NCBI RefSeq assembly: GCF_016651105.1
Contig: NZ_JAEKEL010000001.1
Coordinates: 1,974,001-2,038,000 of the forward strand
Length of the DNA: 64,000 bases
From: Pseudomonas sp. TH15
GTDB taxonomy: Bacteria > Pseudomonadota > Gammaproteobacteria > Pseudomonadales > Pseudomonadaceae
Direction of reading: 5' to 3'
This document shows, piece by piece, positions 51,839-62,790 of this stretch. How positions within the stretch are numbered: the first letter of the stretch is position 1; each line of letters starts with the position of its first letter. The translations under genes were made by a program, and so were the position numbers. The notes beneath the pieces were generated by a model. The model made no database searches, was not told the origin of the DNA, and was given only the letters and a program-made list of their open reading frames with translations.

Positions 51839-53206
51839 ATGTCATCGACCAAGCCGACTCACGTCCGCTATTTGATCCTGCTCATGCTGTTTCTGGTGAC
51901 CACGATCAACTACGCCGACCGGGCTACGATCGCTATCGCCGGCTCCAGCCTGCAAAAAGACCTCGGCATCGACGCGGTCACCCTCGGCTTTATCTTCTCT
52001 GCGTTCGGTTGGGCCTACGTGGCCGGGCAAATTCCCGGTGGCTGGTTGCTGGACCGTTTTGGCTCGAAAAAAGTATACGCACTGAGCATCTTCACCTGGT
52101 CGCTGTTCACCGTGCTCCAGGGCTATGTCGGTGAGTTCGGGGTTTCCACCGCCATCGTCGCGCTGTTCATGCTGCGCTTCCTGGTGGGCCTGGCCGAAGC
52201 GCCGTCGTTCCCTGGCAACGCCCGCATTGTGGCGGCCTGGTTCCCGACCGCTGAACGCGGTACCGCTTCGGCAATCTTCAACTCGGCGCAATACTTCGCC
52301 ACGGTGATCTTCGCGCCGCTGATGGGCTGGATCGTCTACACCTTCGGCTGGCAGCATGTGTTCGTGGTCATGGGCGGCATCGGCATCGTGTTCTCGCTGC
52401 TCTGGCTGAAACTTATCCACAGCCCGCGCCAGCACCCGATGATCAACGACGCCGAGTTCCAGCACATCGCCGACAACGGCGGCCTGGTGGACATGGATCA
52501 AGACAAAGGCAAAGGCCAAAAGGTCGACGGTCCGAAGTGGGACTACATTCGCCAGTTGCTGACCAACCGCATGATGCTCGGCGTGTACCTGGGCCAATAC
52601 TGCATCAACGGCATCACCTACTTCTTCCTGACCTGGTTTCCGGTGTACCTGGTGCAGGAACGCGGCATGACCATTCTCAAGGCCGGTTTCATCGCGTCGT
52701 TGCCGGCGATCTGCGGCTTCATCGGCGGTGTACTCGGCGGGATCATTTCCGACTACCTGCTGCGCAAGGGCCACTCGCTGACCTTCGCCCGCAAGGCGCC
52801 GATCATTGGCGGTCTGCTGCTCTCGACCACCATCGTCGCCTGCAATTACGTGGACGTGGAATGGATGGTCGTCGGCTTCATGGCATTGGCATTCTTCGGC
52901 AAAGGCGTTGGCGCGCTGGGCTGGGCCGTGGTCTCGGACACCTCGCCGAAACAGATCGCCGGTTTGAGTGGCGGCCTGTTCAACATGTTCGGCAACATCG
53001 CCTCGATCACCACGCCGATCGTCATCGGCTACATCATCGCCACCACCGGATCGTTCAAGTGGGCGCTGGTGTTTGTCGGTTGCAATGCGTTGGTGGCGGT
53101 GTTCAGTTATCTGGTGATCGTCGGCCCGATCAAACGCGTCGTGTTGAAAGAGCCTCCCGTCAATGGTCCTGAAATGACCAACAAATTATCCCGAGCGCAT
53201 TCCTGA
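51839..53206 (+). CDS. MFS hexarate permease (GudP-type galactarate/glucarate transporter)
   Basis: A 455-residue inner-membrane symporter of the ACS (anion:cation symporter) group, about twelve hydrophobic segments. It opens [20 protein letters not shown], the typical NYADR motif of GudP/GarP proteins, and continues [20 protein letters not shown]; a later loop has TERGTA and [20 protein letters not shown]. The length fits the group. The gene lies between the semialdehyde dehydrogenase and garD, so it probably imports galactarate and/or glucarate. GGGAG is 11 bases before ATG 51839. Confidence 0.9.
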   Translation: MSSTKPTHVRYLILLMLFLVTTINYADRATIAIAGSSLQKDLGIDAVTLGFIFSAFGWAYVAGQIPGGWLLDRFGSKKVYALSIFTWSLFTVLQGYVGEFGVSTAIVALFMLRFLVGLAEAPSFPGNARIVAAWFPTAERGTASAIFNSAQYFATVIFAPLMGWIVYTFGWQHVFVVMGGIGIVFSLLWLKLIHSPRQHPMINDAEFQHIADNGGLVDMDQDKGKGQKVDGPKWDYIRQLLTNRMMLGVYLGQYCINGITYFFLTWFPVYLVQERGMTILKAGFIASLPAICGFIGGVLGGIISDYLLRKGHSLTFARKAPIIGGLLLSTTIVACNYVDVEWMVVGFMALAFFGKGVGALGWAVVSDTSPKQIAGLSGGLFNMFGNIASITTPIVIGYIIATTGSFKWALVFVGCNALVAVFSYLVIVGPIKRVVLKEPPVNGPEMTNKLSRAHS

Positions 53207-53217
53207 GGAGCGGCGTC

Positions 53218-54771
53218 ATGCAGTTGATTGAACATTCCGACTCGCCGCGCTACATCCGCCTGCACGAGCGGGACAATGTGGTGATCGTGGTCAATGACCA
53301 GGGCGTGCCGGCCGGCACCGAGTTTCCCGATGGTCTGGTGACGGTGGACTTCGTGCCGCAGAGCCATAAAGTCACCCTCGAAGACATTCCCGAGGGCGGC
53401 CAGGTGATTCGCTACGGCCAGACCATCGGCTACGCCTTGCAGCCGATTCCGCGCGGCAGTTGGGTCAAGGAAGATCAACTGCGTATGCCCACCGCGCCAC
53501 CGCTGGACAGCCTGCCGCTGTCCACCGAAGTGCCGGCGGCGCAGGCACCGCTGGAAGGCTTTACATTCGAGGGTTACCGCAACGCCGACGGTACCGTTGG
53601 CACGCGCAATATTCTCGGGATTACCACGACCGTGCAATGCGTCACTGGCGTGCTCAATCATGCGGTCAAGCGCATCAAGGACGAGTTACTGCCGCGCTAT
53701 CCGAACGTCGATGACGTGGTGGCGCTGACCCACAGTTACGGCTGCGGCGTGGCGATCACCGCCACCGACGCGTACATCCCGATTCGCACCGTGCGCAACC
53801 TGGCGCGCAACCCGAACCTGGGTGGTGAAGCGCTGGTGATCAGCCTCGGTTGCGAAAAATTGCAGGCCGGGCAGGTGATGCACGACAACGACAGCTCGGT
53901 GGATTTGAGCGAGCCATGGCTGTATCGCTTGCAGGATTCGAGTCATGGTTTCACCGAGATGATCGAGCAGATCATGGCGCTGGCCGAAACCCGTTTGAAG
54001 AAGCTCGATCAACGTCGCCGGGAAACCGTGCCGGCGTCCGAACTGATCCTGGGCATGCAGTGCGGCGGCAGCGATGCGTTCTCCGGCATCACCGCCAACC
54101 CGGCGCTGGGCTATGCCTCGGACTTGTTGCTGCGGGCCGGTGCGACGGTGATGTTTTCCGAAGTCACCGAAGTGCGCGACGCGATTTACCTGCTGACCTC
54201 CCGGGCCGAAAGCAAAGAAGTCGCCGAGGAGCTGGTGCGGGAAATGGACTGGTACGACCGTTACCTGGCCAAGGGCGAAGCGGATCGCAGCGCCAACACC
54301 ACGCCGGGGAACAAGAAGGGTGGGTTGTCGAACATTGTCGAGAAGTCGTTGGGTTCGATCGTCAAATCCGGCAGCAGCGCGATCAATGGCGTGCTTGGCC
54401 CTGGCGAGCGCTTCAAGCGCAAAGGCCTGATCTTCTGCGCGACCCCGGCCAGTGACTTTGTCTGCGGGACGTTGCAACTGGCGGCGGGGATGAACCTGCA
54501 CGTGTTCACCACCGGGCGTGGCACGCCGTATGGTTTGGCGATGGCGCCGGTGGTGAAGGTCTCGACCCGGACTGAACTGGCGCAGCGTTGGCCGGACCTG
54601 ATTGATATCGATGCCGGGCGGATTGCGACGGGTCGGGCTTCGATTGAGGATTTGGGCTGGGAGTTGTTTCACTACTACCTGGACGTGGCCAGCGGCAAGA
54701 AGCAGACGTGGGCGGAGCGGCATAAGCTGCATAACGACATCACGTTGTTCAACCCGGCGCCGATTACTTGA
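53218..54771 (+). CDS. garD: Galactarate dehydratase GarD
   Basis: Dehydrates galactarate to 5-keto-4-deoxyglucarate, the KdgD substrate. The 517-residue protein has an N-terminal SAF domain (about 15-85, with [13 protein letters not shown] and [19 protein letters not shown]) and the large UxaA-like C-terminal part ([60 protein letters not shown]). GAGGAG precedes ATG 53218, 11 bases after the permease stop. No glucarate dehydratase gene is in the window, so the cluster as seen handles galactarate; glucarate use would need a gudD elsewhere. Confidence 0.95.
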   Translation: MQLIEHSDSPRYIRLHERDNVVIVVNDQGVPAGTEFPDGLVTVDFVPQSHKVTLEDIPEGGQVIRYGQTIGYALQPIPRGSWVKEDQLRMPTAPPLDSLPLSTEVPAAQAPLEGFTFEGYRNADGTVGTRNILGITTTVQCVTGVLNHAVKRIKDELLPRYPNVDDVVALTHSYGCGVAITATDAYIPIRTVRNLARNPNLGGEALVISLGCEKLQAGQVMHDNDSSVDLSEPWLYRLQDSSHGFTEMIEQIMALAETRLKKLDQRRRETVPASELILGMQCGGSDAFSGITANPALGYASDLLLRAGATVMFSEVTEVRDAIYLLTSRAESKEVAEELVREMDWYDRYLAKGEADRSANTTPGNKKGGLSNIVEKSLGSIVKSGSSAINGVLGPGERFKRKGLIFCATPASDFVCGTLQLAAGMNLHVFTTGRGTPYGLAMAPVVKVSTRTELAQRWPDLIDIDAGRIATGRASIEDLGWELFHYYLDVASGKKQTWAERHKLHNDITLFNPAPIT

Positions 54772-54784
54772 TGCGTGATCGGCT

Positions 54785-54826
54785 TGGCCCTCACCCCAGC
54801 CCTCTCCCAGAGGGCGAGGGGGCCGA
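54785..54826. repeat. GC-rich palindromic repeat (CCCTCACCCCAG type), left
   Basis: GGCCCTCACCCCAGCCCTCT and then CCAGAGGGCGAGGGGGCC form an inverted repeat. A related one, in opposite orientation, is at 54945-54984. This pattern is common between genes in many gammaproteobacteria. Confidence 0.7.
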
Positions 54827-54944
54827 CCGAGTTGTCCAGCGCAATACATCGACCTGAAATACCGCGTTGATTATGGACTCGACAAGCCGTTCCGGATTCA
54901 GAGGTGCCCTTTCAGGTCGGTGGAATTATTGAATATCCCGCGAT

Positions 54945-54984
54945 CGGTCCCCTCTCCCTCGGGGAGAGGGCTAGGGTGAGGGGC
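54945..54984. repeat. GC-rich palindromic repeat (CCCTCACCCCAG type), right
   Basis: CCCCTCTCCCTCGGGGAGAG followed by GGCTAGGGTGAGGGGC; inverted relative to the repeat at 54785. The 120 bases between show nothing recognisable. Confidence 0.7.
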
Positions 54985-55036
54985 TTTTGCTTTATCATTA
55001 GCCCCCTGACAACGCCCACCCAAGGTTCCCCCCGGC

Positions 55037-55978
55037 ATGCTGGCAATTTTCCTCGAAACCCTGAACATCACCGCGCCGGTGTTTGCCATGCTGTTTCTGG
55101 GTGTGCTGCTCAAGCGCATCAACTGGATCAACGACAACTTCATCCATACCGCGTCGGCCCTGGTGTTCAACGTCACCATGCCGGCGCTGCTGTTTCTGGG
55201 CATCTTGCACGCGGATCTGCACGCCGCGCTGCAACCGGCGCTGCTGATTTACTTCTCCGTTGCCACGCTGGTGTGTTTCGCCATCGCCTGGGGTTGGGCG
55301 ATCTGGAAGTGTCCGAGAGAAGACCGGGGCATCTACACCCAAGGCGCGTTTCGCGGGAACAACGGCGTCATCGGCCTGGCCCTGGCGGCGAGCATGTACG
55401 GCGACTACGGGATTTCCCTCGGGGCGATTCTTGCGGCGCTCGTCATTCTCTTCTACAACACCCTCTCGACCATCGTGCTGGCGGTGTACAGCCCGGTGAT
55501 CAAGTCCGATCCGTGGAGTATCTGCAAAAGCGTGATGGCCAACCCGCTGATCATCAGCGTGATTGCGGCAGCGCCGTGTGCCTATTTCAAGATCAGTTTG
55601 CCGGGTTGGCTGGAGGCGTCCGGTCAGTATCTGGCGCAAACCACGTTGCCATTGGCGCTGATCTGCATCGGCGGCACGCTGTCACTGGCGGCATTGCGCA
55701 AAAGCGGCAACATGGCGCTGAGTTCAAGCCTGGTGAAGATGATCGGCCTGCCGCTGCTGGCGACCGCTGGCGCCTGGCTGTGCGGCTTTCGTGGGGCGGA
55801 GTTGGGGATTCTGTTTCTGTACTTCGGCAGCCCAACGGCGGCGGCGAGTTTTGTCATGGCCCGGGCGGCGCAGGGCAATCATGAGTTGGCGGCGGCGATT
55901 ATTGTGCTGACCACGCTGATGGCGGCGATTACCACCAATATCGGCATCTTCGTTTTGCAGTGGGGTGGGTGGATCTAG
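55037..55978 (+). CDS. AEC-family (auxin efflux carrier-type) transporter
   Basis: A 313-residue inner-membrane permease of the AEC family, about ten hydrophobic helices: LAIFLETLNITAPVFAMLFL, the family's FVFNVTMPALLFLGIL-like helix (LVFNVTMPALLFLGILH), and the C-terminal REAELGILFLYFGSPTAAAS-like segment (here GAELGILFLYFGSPTAAASF). The second half repeats the first in topology (FRGNNGVIGLALAASMYGDY). Substrate unknown; the family moves organic acids and small efflux substrates. Near the galactarate genes but separated by a 265-bp repeat-bearing gap, so a shared role is unproven. No strong ribosome site before ATG 55037. Confidence 0.85.
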   Translation: MLAIFLETLNITAPVFAMLFLGVLLKRINWINDNFIHTASALVFNVTMPALLFLGILHADLHAALQPALLIYFSVATLVCFAIAWGWAIWKCPREDRGIYTQGAFRGNNGVIGLALAASMYGDYGISLGAILAALVILFYNTLSTIVLAVYSPVIKSDPWSICKSVMANPLIISVIAAAPCAYFKISLPGWLEASGQYLAQTTLPLALICIGGTLSLAALRKSGNMALSSSLVKMIGLPLLATAGAWLCGFRGAELGILFLYFGSPTAAASFVMARAAQGNHELAAAIIVLTTLMAAITTNIGIFVLQWGGWI

Positions 55979-56007
55979 CCTGAAGCTTGGTTGTTCTTTC
56001 GGGCCTC

Positions 56008-56073
56008 TTCGCGAGCAGGCTCGCTCCCACAGTTGAAACGCATTTCAATGTGGGAGCGAGCCTGCTCGCGAAA
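56008..56073. repeat. REP pair downstream of the AEC gene
   Basis: TTCGCGAGCAGGCTCGCTCC and TGTGGGAGCGAGCCTGCTCG in inverted order with a ~16-base gap. Confidence 0.92.
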
Positions 56074-56093
56074 GCTATTTCAGCCTCTCTGAA

Positions 56094-56474
56094 TTACTCG
56101 GGCTTCTGATAGCTATCGATCACTTCCTGCGCCGCCCGAAACGCATCAATCGCCGCCGGCACTCCGGCATACACCGCGCAATGCAGCAACGCCTCGCGAA
56201 TCTCTTCCACGGTGCAGCCGTTGTTCAGTGCACCGCGCACGTGACCTTTCAGCTCTTGCGGGCACTTCAACGCGGTCAGCGCGGCGAGGGTGATCAGGCT
56301 GCGGGTTTTCAGCGGCAGACCTTCACGATTCCAGACGCTGCCCCAAGCATGTTCATTGACGAAATCCTGCAGCGGCTGACTGAACTCGGTGGCATTGCCC
56401 AGCGCCCGGTCGACGAAAGCATCGCCCATCACTTGGCGTCGAACTTCAACGCCGGGCTTTTTGTTGTCGGTCAT
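56094..56474 (-). CDS. Carboxymuconolactone decarboxylase-family protein
   Basis: A 126-residue all-helical protein of the CMD (AhpD-like/PcaC) family. Family features are LPLKTRSLITLAALTALKCP, the following helix ELKGHVRGALNNGCTVEEIR and EALLHCAVYAGVPAAIDAF. True PcaC acts in the beta-ketoadipate pathway, but no other pca genes are here, so the enzyme activity is open; many relatives are unassigned. The AhpD CxxC motif is absent. ATG 56474 is preceded by GAGGGATGTGCA and overlaps the stop of the exchanger gene upstream (ATGA), so the two are co-translated. Confidence 0.85.
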   Translation of the reverse strand: MTDNKKPGVEVRRQVMGDAFVDRALGNATEFSQPLQDFVNEHAWGSVWNREGLPLKTRSLITLAALTALKCPQELKGHVRGALNNGCTVEEIREALLHCAVYAGVPAAIDAFRAAQEVIDSYQKPE

Positions 56475-57532
56475 TGCACATCCCTCTTGTGGTGTTGGCG
56501 ACGCCAGGCGCGCAGCGACGTGAACAGCAAGAACGCCAACAGCGCCGGCAATACGAAAAACAGCATCAGGTGTTCAAGTTTGCCGGCCAGCGGCATCCCG
56601 GTGGTGAACGACACCATGTGCAGGCCGTACGCCAGGTACAAACCCAGGCACAGCAATCCTTCGGCCCGGGTTATCCGGTAGCCGGTATAAAACAGCGGCA
56701 GGCAGAGTACGGCGACGCCGAGCATCACCGGCAAATCGAAGTCCAGGGCATTGGGCGAAACCGACAGCGGCGATGGCGCCACCAGTGCGGTAAAGCCGAG
56801 CACGCCCAACAGGTTGAACAGGTTACTGCCGATCACGTTGCCCACGGCAATCTCCCGTTGACCGCGCAGCGCGGCGATCAGCGAGGTGGCGAGCTCGGGC
56901 AGGGAGGTGCTGATGGCGACGACGGTCAGGCCGATGATCCGCTCCGACAGCCCCAAGTCGCTGGCGACGGAAACGGCCGCGCCCAACAACAAGTGACCGG
57001 CGTACACCAACATTGCCAGCCCGGCGAAGATCATCAGCAGGCTGCTGAACCACGGGGCTTGTGACGTGGCTTCGTGGTTCGTTTGCGGACGGGCCGAGTG
57101 CCGTGACTGGCGAAGCAGCAGGCCGAGGTACAACACCAGCGCGGCCAGCAGAATCACACCGTCGAGGCGGGTCAGTCTTTCGTTCCAGGCCAATACGCAC
57201 ACCAGCAGGCTGGCGCCGATCATCAGCGGAATGTCCAGGCGTACCAACTGACGCGACACCCGCAACGGAATGATCAGCGCCGACAGGCCAAGGGTGACGA
57301 GGATGTTGAAAATGCTGCTGCCGATCACGCTGCCGACGGCAATGTCGGCGTTTTGCGCAAGCATGGCTTGCAGGCTGACGGCCATCTGCGGGGCGCTGCT
57401 GCTGAGGGCGACGATGGTCAGGCCGATGATCAGCGGCCGCACATGCAGGCGCGCTGCCAGGCGTACGGCGGCGCGGACCATCAGCTCGGCGCCGGCGATC
57501 AGTAGAAACAGGCCGCTGAGCAGTTCGATCAC
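56471..57532 (-). CDS. Calcium/sodium antiporter (CaCA family, YrbG-like)
   Basis: A 353-residue inner-membrane exchanger with two homologous halves. The alpha-repeats read SSSAPQMAVSLQAMLAQNAD then VGSVIGSSIFNILVTLG in the first half, and ISTSLPELATSLIAALRGQR then VGNVIGSNLFNLLGVLG in the second. In the second half the acidic residue in SLPELATS is kept; in the first the usual E is Q (APQMAVS), which may alter ion coordination. The start is GTG 57532 (MIELLSGLFLLIAGAELMVR), with no ATG available and a poor ribosome site. Downstream it overlaps the CMD gene. Confidence 0.87.
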   Translation of the reverse strand: MIELLSGLFLLIAGAELMVRAAVRLAARLHVRPLIIGLTIVALSSSAPQMAVSLQAMLAQNADIAVGSVIGSSIFNILVTLGLSALIIPLRVSRQLVRLDIPLMIGASLLVCVLAWNERLTRLDGVILLAALVLYLGLLLRQSRHSARPQTNHEATSQAPWFSSLLMIFAGLAMLVYAGHLLLGAAVSVASDLGLSERIIGLTVVAISTSLPELATSLIAALRGQREIAVGNVIGSNLFNLLGVLGFTALVAPSPLSVSPNALDFDLPVMLGVAVLCLPLFYTGYRITRAEGLLCLGLYLAYGLHMVSFTTGMPLAGKLEHLMLFFVLPALLAFLLFTSLRAWRRQHHKRDVQ

Positions 57533-57591
57533 GCTCAGCAGGGGGATGTCGGCTAATCCGTAAATGGCCTGGGCTCCATCAGTGGCAGGGG

Positions 57592-57966
57592 TCAGTTATC
57601 GAGGGCTTGCACGCGAACCCGTGCGGTGCCGCTGCTGACCATACCCAACTGCGCGGCGGCTGCGCGGGACAGGTCGATCAAGCGTCCGCGAGTATGCGGG
57701 CCACGATCATTGATGCGCACCACACAGGATTTGTCGTTGTTCAAATTCGTGACCTTCACCCGGGTGCCGAACGGCAACTGGCGATGGGCGGCGGTCAGGG
57801 CATTCTGGTTGAACGGCTCGCCACTGGCGGTCCGTTTGCCGTGGTGCTTGGCGCCGTAATAGGACGCCGTGCCTGTCTGGTCGTAACCGTGTGGGTCGAT
57901 GATGTCGTTGCTGGCGCAACCGGCCAGCAAGGAGAGCAGGGCGCAGCTGATGAACAAACGCTTCAT
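57592..57966 (-). CDS. RlpA-like double-psi beta-barrel lipoprotein
   Basis: A 124-residue protein with a lipoprotein signal: KRLFISCALLSLLAGC, Cys 17 as the lipidated residue. The mature part is a single RlpA-like DPBB domain (GTASYYGAKHHGKRTASGEP; ALTAAHRQLPFGTRVKVTN; VRINDRGPHTRGRLIDLSRA). It lacks the SPOR domain of full RlpA, so it is a short relative. The family's Glu in GE and Asp/His residues thought to be catalytic (SGEPFN; NDRGPH) are present. It lies upstream of gatB in the same orientation, as PA4485 does in PAO1. Start ATG 57966 has a weak ribosome site. Confidence 0.88.
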   Translation of the reverse strand: MKRLFISCALLSLLAGCASNDIIDPHGYDQTGTASYYGAKHHGKRTASGEPFNQNALTAAHRQLPFGTRVKVTNLNNDKSCVVRINDRGPHTRGRLIDLSRAAAAQLGMVSSGTARVRVQALDN

Positions 57967-58003
57967 TCAAAGGTTTCCCGAAACTAGTGCAGGCGTGAGC
58001 TTT

Positions 58004-58136
58004 TGTGGCGAGGGAATTTATCCCCGTTGGGCAGCGAAGCGGCCCCAGATGCCGAGCTTGATTTACACCCGATAAACCGAGCTCTCAGATTTTGGGACTG
58101 CTGCGCAGCCCAACGGGGATAAATCCCCTCGCCACA
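58004..58136. repeat. 133-bp palindromic element (MITE-like), copy 2
   Basis: Ends open TGTGGCGAGGGAATTTATCC and (complement strand) TGTGGCGAGGGGATTTATCC, followed by CCGTTGGGC and CTGCG-containing stem. It has the same length and central text (GATTT-A-CC, AAACCGAG) as the element at 44063. A further hairpin GAGCCAGTC/GACTGGCTC lies at 58157-58179 and may end gatB transcription, though a T-run is missing. Confidence 0.85.
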
Positions 58137-58187
58137 GATCACTCCTGCAGGAGACGGAGCCAGTCCTTGAGACTGGCTCTATTCTCA

Positions 58188-59633
58188 TCAGCCTTCGAGC
58201 TTGCTTTTCAGCAGTTCGTTGACCTGTTGCGGGTTGGCCTTGCCTTTGGAGGCTTTCATGGCCTGGCCGACGAAGAAGCCGAACATCTTGCCGCGTTTGG
58301 CTTCGTCTGCCGCGCGGTACTGTTCAACTTGTTCGGCATTGGCTGCGAGCATTTCGTCCAGTACCGCCGAGATCGCGCCGCTGTCAGTCACTTGCTTGAG
58401 GCCGCGCTTGTCGATGATCTCGTCCGCGCTGCCTTCGCCGTTGGCCATCGCTTCAAACACAACCTTGGCGATTTTGCCGGAGATGGTGTTGTCGGTGATG
58501 CGCAGCAACATGCCGCCCAGTTGCTCGGCCGAGACCGGCGACTGCTCGATGTCCAGGCCCTGTTTGTTCAACAGGCTGCCCAGTTCAACCATCACCCAGT
58601 TGGCCGCCAGCTTGGCGTCGCCGCCGATGCTCGCGACTTTCTCGAAGTAATCGGCTTGCTCACGGCTGGTGGCCAGGACACTGGCGTCGTAGACCGACAG
58701 ACCGAACTGCGCCTGGAAGCGCTCGCGTTTCTGCGGCGGCAGTTCCGGCAGGGTAGCGCGCACGTCATTGAGGAACGAGTCCTCGATCACCACCGGCAGC
58801 AGGTCCGGATCGGGGAAGTAACGGTAGTCGTTGGCTTCCTCTTTGCTGCGCATTGGACGGGTTTCGTCCTTGTTCGGATCGTACAGGCGAGTCTGCTGGA
58901 TCACTTTGCCGCCGTCTTCGATCAGCTCGATCTGACGGCGTACTTCGCTGTTGATCGCCTTCTCGATAAAGCGGAACGAGTTGACGTTCTTGATCTCGCA
59001 GCGCGTGCCGAATTCGACCTGGCCTTTCGGACGGATCGACACGTTGCAGTCGCAACGCAGCGAGCCTTCGGCCATGTTGCCGTCGCAGATCCCCAGATAG
59101 CGCACCAGCGCGTGGACGGTCTTGACGTAGGCCACGGCTTCCTTGGCGCTGCGCATGTCCGGCTCGGAAACGATTTCCAGCAGCGGCGTGCCGGCGCGGT
59201 TCAAGTCGATGCCGGTGGCGCCGTTGAACTCTTCGTGCAGGCTTTTACCGGCGTCTTCTTCCAGGTGCGCACGGGTCACGCCGACACGTTTGATCGTGCC
59301 GTCGTCCATGGCGATGTCCAGGTGGCCTTTGCCGACGATCGGCAATTCCATCTGGCTGATCTGGTAGCCCTTGGGCAGGTCCGGGTAGAAATAGTTTTTA
59401 CGGGCGAACACGTTGTGCTGGCCGATCTCGGCATCGATTGCCAAGCCGAACATCACCGCCATGCGCACCGCTTCCTGGTTCAGCACTGGCAGTACGCCGG
59501 GCATGCCCAGGTCTATCAGGCTGGCCTGGGTGTTCGGCTCGGAACCGAAGGTGGTGGAACTACCGGAAAAGATTTTCGACCGGGTGGTGAGCTGGGTATG
59601 AATCTCCAGCCCGATCACGACTTCCCATTGCAT
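58188..59633 (-). CDS. gatB: Asp/Glu-tRNA(Asn/Gln) amidotransferase subunit B
   Basis: The 481-residue subunit binds misacylated tRNA and makes the gamma-phosphorylated intermediate used in transamidation. Motifs: [20 protein letters not shown], the [19 protein letters not shown] [16 protein letters not shown], and [20 protein letters not shown]; the C-terminal YqeY-like tail domain runs from about 330. ATG 59633 ([10 protein letters not shown]) follows GAGGAG; an open frame extends to 59702 in the gatA overlap. Last gene of gatCAB. Confidence 0.96.
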   Translation of the reverse strand: MQWEVVIGLEIHTQLTTRSKIFSGSSTTFGSEPNTQASLIDLGMPGVLPVLNQEAVRMAVMFGLAIDAEIGQHNVFARKNYFYPDLPKGYQISQMELPIVGKGHLDIAMDDGTIKRVGVTRAHLEEDAGKSLHEEFNGATGIDLNRAGTPLLEIVSEPDMRSAKEAVAYVKTVHALVRYLGICDGNMAEGSLRCDCNVSIRPKGQVEFGTRCEIKNVNSFRFIEKAINSEVRRQIELIEDGGKVIQQTRLYDPNKDETRPMRSKEEANDYRYFPDPDLLPVVIEDSFLNDVRATLPELPPQKRERFQAQFGLSVYDASVLATSREQADYFEKVASIGGDAKLAANWVMVELGSLLNKQGLDIEQSPVSAEQLGGMLLRITDNTISGKIAKVVFEAMANGEGSADEIIDKRGLKQVTDSGAISAVLDEMLAANAEQVEQYRAADEAKRGKMFGFFVGQAMKASKGKANPQQVNELLKSKLEG

Positions 59634-59643
59634 GTGTTTCTCC

Positions 59644-61095
59644 TCAGAAGCCGGTTGGGGTGCGGGTGTGCCAGTCAGTGTGTAACTGATACTGATGGGC
59701 AACGTTCAACAGGCGACCTTCCTGGAAATACGGGGCGAGCAATTGCACGCCGACCGGCAGACCGTCGACAAAACCAGCTGGCATGGACAAGCCCGGCAGG
59801 CCCGCGAGGTTGGCGGTGATGGTGTAGATATCTTCCAGGTACTCGGCGATCGGATCGTTTTTGTTGGCACCAATCTTCCAGGCCGGGTTCGGCGTGGTTG
59901 GGCCGAGGATGATGTCGACCTCAGTGAAGGCGGCCATGAAATCGTTCTTCACCAAGCGACGGATCTTCTGCGCCTTCAGGTAGTAGGCGTCGTAGTAACC
60001 AGCCGACAGCGCGTAGGCCCCGACCATGATCCGGCGCTGCACTTCCGGGCCAAAGCCTTCGCCACGGGAACGTTTGTACAGGTCTTCCAGGTTCTTCGGA
60101 TCGGCGCAGCGGTGGCCGAAACGCACACCGTCGAAACGCGACAGGTTGGAGGAGGCTTCTGCCGGAGCGATCACGTAGTACGCAGGAATCGCGTGCTGCA
60201 TGTTCGGCAGGCTGATTTCCTTGATCACGGCACCGAGCTTTTCCAGCTCCTTGACGCTGTTGTGGATCAGCTCGGCGATGCGAGGGTCGAGACCGGCGCT
60301 GAAGTATTCCTTCGGCACGCCGATGCGCAGGCCTTTGAGCGACGTATTGAGGCTGGCGCTGTAATCCGGCACAGGCTCGTCGATGCTGGTGGAGTCCTTG
60401 GTATCGAAACCGGCCATGCCTTGCAGCAGGATCGCGCAGTCTTCAGCCGTGCGCGCCAACGGGCCGCCTTGGTCGAGGCTAGAGGCATAAGCGATCATGC
60501 CCCAACGCGAAACACGACCGTAGGTCGGTTTCAGGCCAGTGAGGTTGGTGAACGCCGCCGGTTGGCGGATCGAGCCACCGGTGTCGGTAGCCGTCGCGGC
60601 TGGCAACAGACGAGCGGCAACCGCGGCAGCCGAACCACCGGACGAACCGCCCGGCACGTGTTCCAGGTTCCACGGGTTTTTCACCGCGCCGTAGTAACTC
60701 GACTCGTTGGCCGACCCCATGGCGAATTCGTCCATGTTGGTCTTGCCCAGCGTCACGGCGCCGGCAGCGGCCAGTTTGGCGACCACGGTGGCGTCATACG
60801 GTGCTTTAAAGTTGTCGAGCATCTTCGAGCCACAGCTGGTGCGGATGCCTTGCGTGCAGAACAGGTCTTTGTGGGCAATCGGCGCGCCGAGCAGGGCGCC
60901 GCTCTCACCATTGGCGCGGCGTGCGTCAGCGGCTTTCGCCTGCTGGAGCGCCAGGTCTTCGGTGAGGCTGATGAAACTGTTGAGCTGTGGATCGAGCTGG
61001 GCGATACGCGCCAGCAGGACTTTGGTCAGCTCTTCGGAAGAAAACTTTTTATCGGCGAGTCCGCGGGCGATCTCGGCCAGAGTCATTTGATGCAT
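59644..61095 (-). CDS. gatA: Asp/Glu-tRNA(Asn/Gln) amidotransferase subunit A
   Basis: The 483-residue amidase subunit frees ammonia from glutamine. The amidase triad is visible: Lys in [10 protein letters not shown], cis-Ser and Ser in [10 protein letters not shown], and the glycine-rich [14 protein letters not shown]. Length is usual. ATG 61095 ([10 protein letters not shown]) or the ATG nine bases in are both possible; AGGGA is upstream. It follows gatC with a 16-base gap and precedes gatB with a 10-base gap, so the three form one operon. Confidence 0.96.
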   Translation of the reverse strand: MHQMTLAEIARGLADKKFSSEELTKVLLARIAQLDPQLNSFISLTEDLALQQAKAADARRANGESGALLGAPIAHKDLFCTQGIRTSCGSKMLDNFKAPYDATVVAKLAAAGAVTLGKTNMDEFAMGSANESSYYGAVKNPWNLEHVPGGSSGGSAAAVAARLLPAATATDTGGSIRQPAAFTNLTGLKPTYGRVSRWGMIAYASSLDQGGPLARTAEDCAILLQGMAGFDTKDSTSIDEPVPDYSASLNTSLKGLRIGVPKEYFSAGLDPRIAELIHNSVKELEKLGAVIKEISLPNMQHAIPAYYVIAPAEASSNLSRFDGVRFGHRCADPKNLEDLYKRSRGEGFGPEVQRRIMVGAYALSAGYYDAYYLKAQKIRRLVKNDFMAAFTEVDIILGPTTPNPAWKIGANKNDPIAEYLEDIYTITANLAGLPGLSMPAGFVDGLPVGVQLLAPYFQEGRLLNVAHQYQLHTDWHTRTPTGF

Positions 61096-61111
61096 TGCAG
61101 GCTCTTTCCCT

Positions 61112-61399
61112 TTAGTCGATGACTTTCGGAACCAGGTACAGGCCGTTTTCGACCGCTGGTGCGATGGACTGATAGGCCTCGCGATGATTGGTCTCGGTCA
61201 CGACGTCTGCACGCAGGCGCTGGCTGGCTTCCAGTGGGTGGGCCAGCGGCTCGATACCATCGGTATTGACTGCCTGCATTTCGTCGACCAGCCCGAGAAT
61301 GCTGTTCAGGGCCGAAGTGATGTGTGGAAGATCGGCATCATTCAGGCCAAGGCAGGCCAGATGTGCGATTTTTTCCACGTCGGAGCGTTCAAGCGCCAT
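61112..61399 (-). CDS. gatC: Asp/Glu-tRNA(Asn/Gln) amidotransferase subunit C
   Basis: The 95-residue subunit wraps around and stabilises GatA. It opens [20 protein letters not shown], standard for GatC, and contains [20 protein letters not shown] with [32 protein letters not shown] precedes ATG 61399. First gene of the gat operon, divergent from mreB. Confidence 0.95.
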   Translation of the reverse strand: MALERSDVEKIAHLACLGLNDADLPHITSALNSILGLVDEMQAVNTDGIEPLAHPLEASQRLRADVVTETNHREAYQSIAPAVENGLYLVPKVID

Positions 61400-61598
61400 T
61401 GCGATTCTCCAGTGGAAAACAGAACGGACGGCGTCCGTGTGTTAGATTGTCGGAACACTACCGCATTTCTACGGTCATAAGGCCGCGATTGTGGGGGTTG
61501 GTGCACAGAAAAGCGGCCAATTTAACATATTGGCGCCTTGCCCAAAATCCCTGTCGTTGTTAGAGTTTGCCGCACTTTTTTACCCACGCGTTGCCTAG

Positions 61599-62648
<1,050 letters not shown>

Positions 62649-62790
62649 GTCGTTGGGTTGCATCTATGCTGTGAGCGCGCAGGCAGCACTTTGCAGTGCT
62701 GCCTGTTGGCGTTTATCTTCTGTCAGTCTGCATCCAGGCCGGTTTGATGCCGTATGAATAAAGAGAACATTTGCCTGGGAGGAGCGGCTT

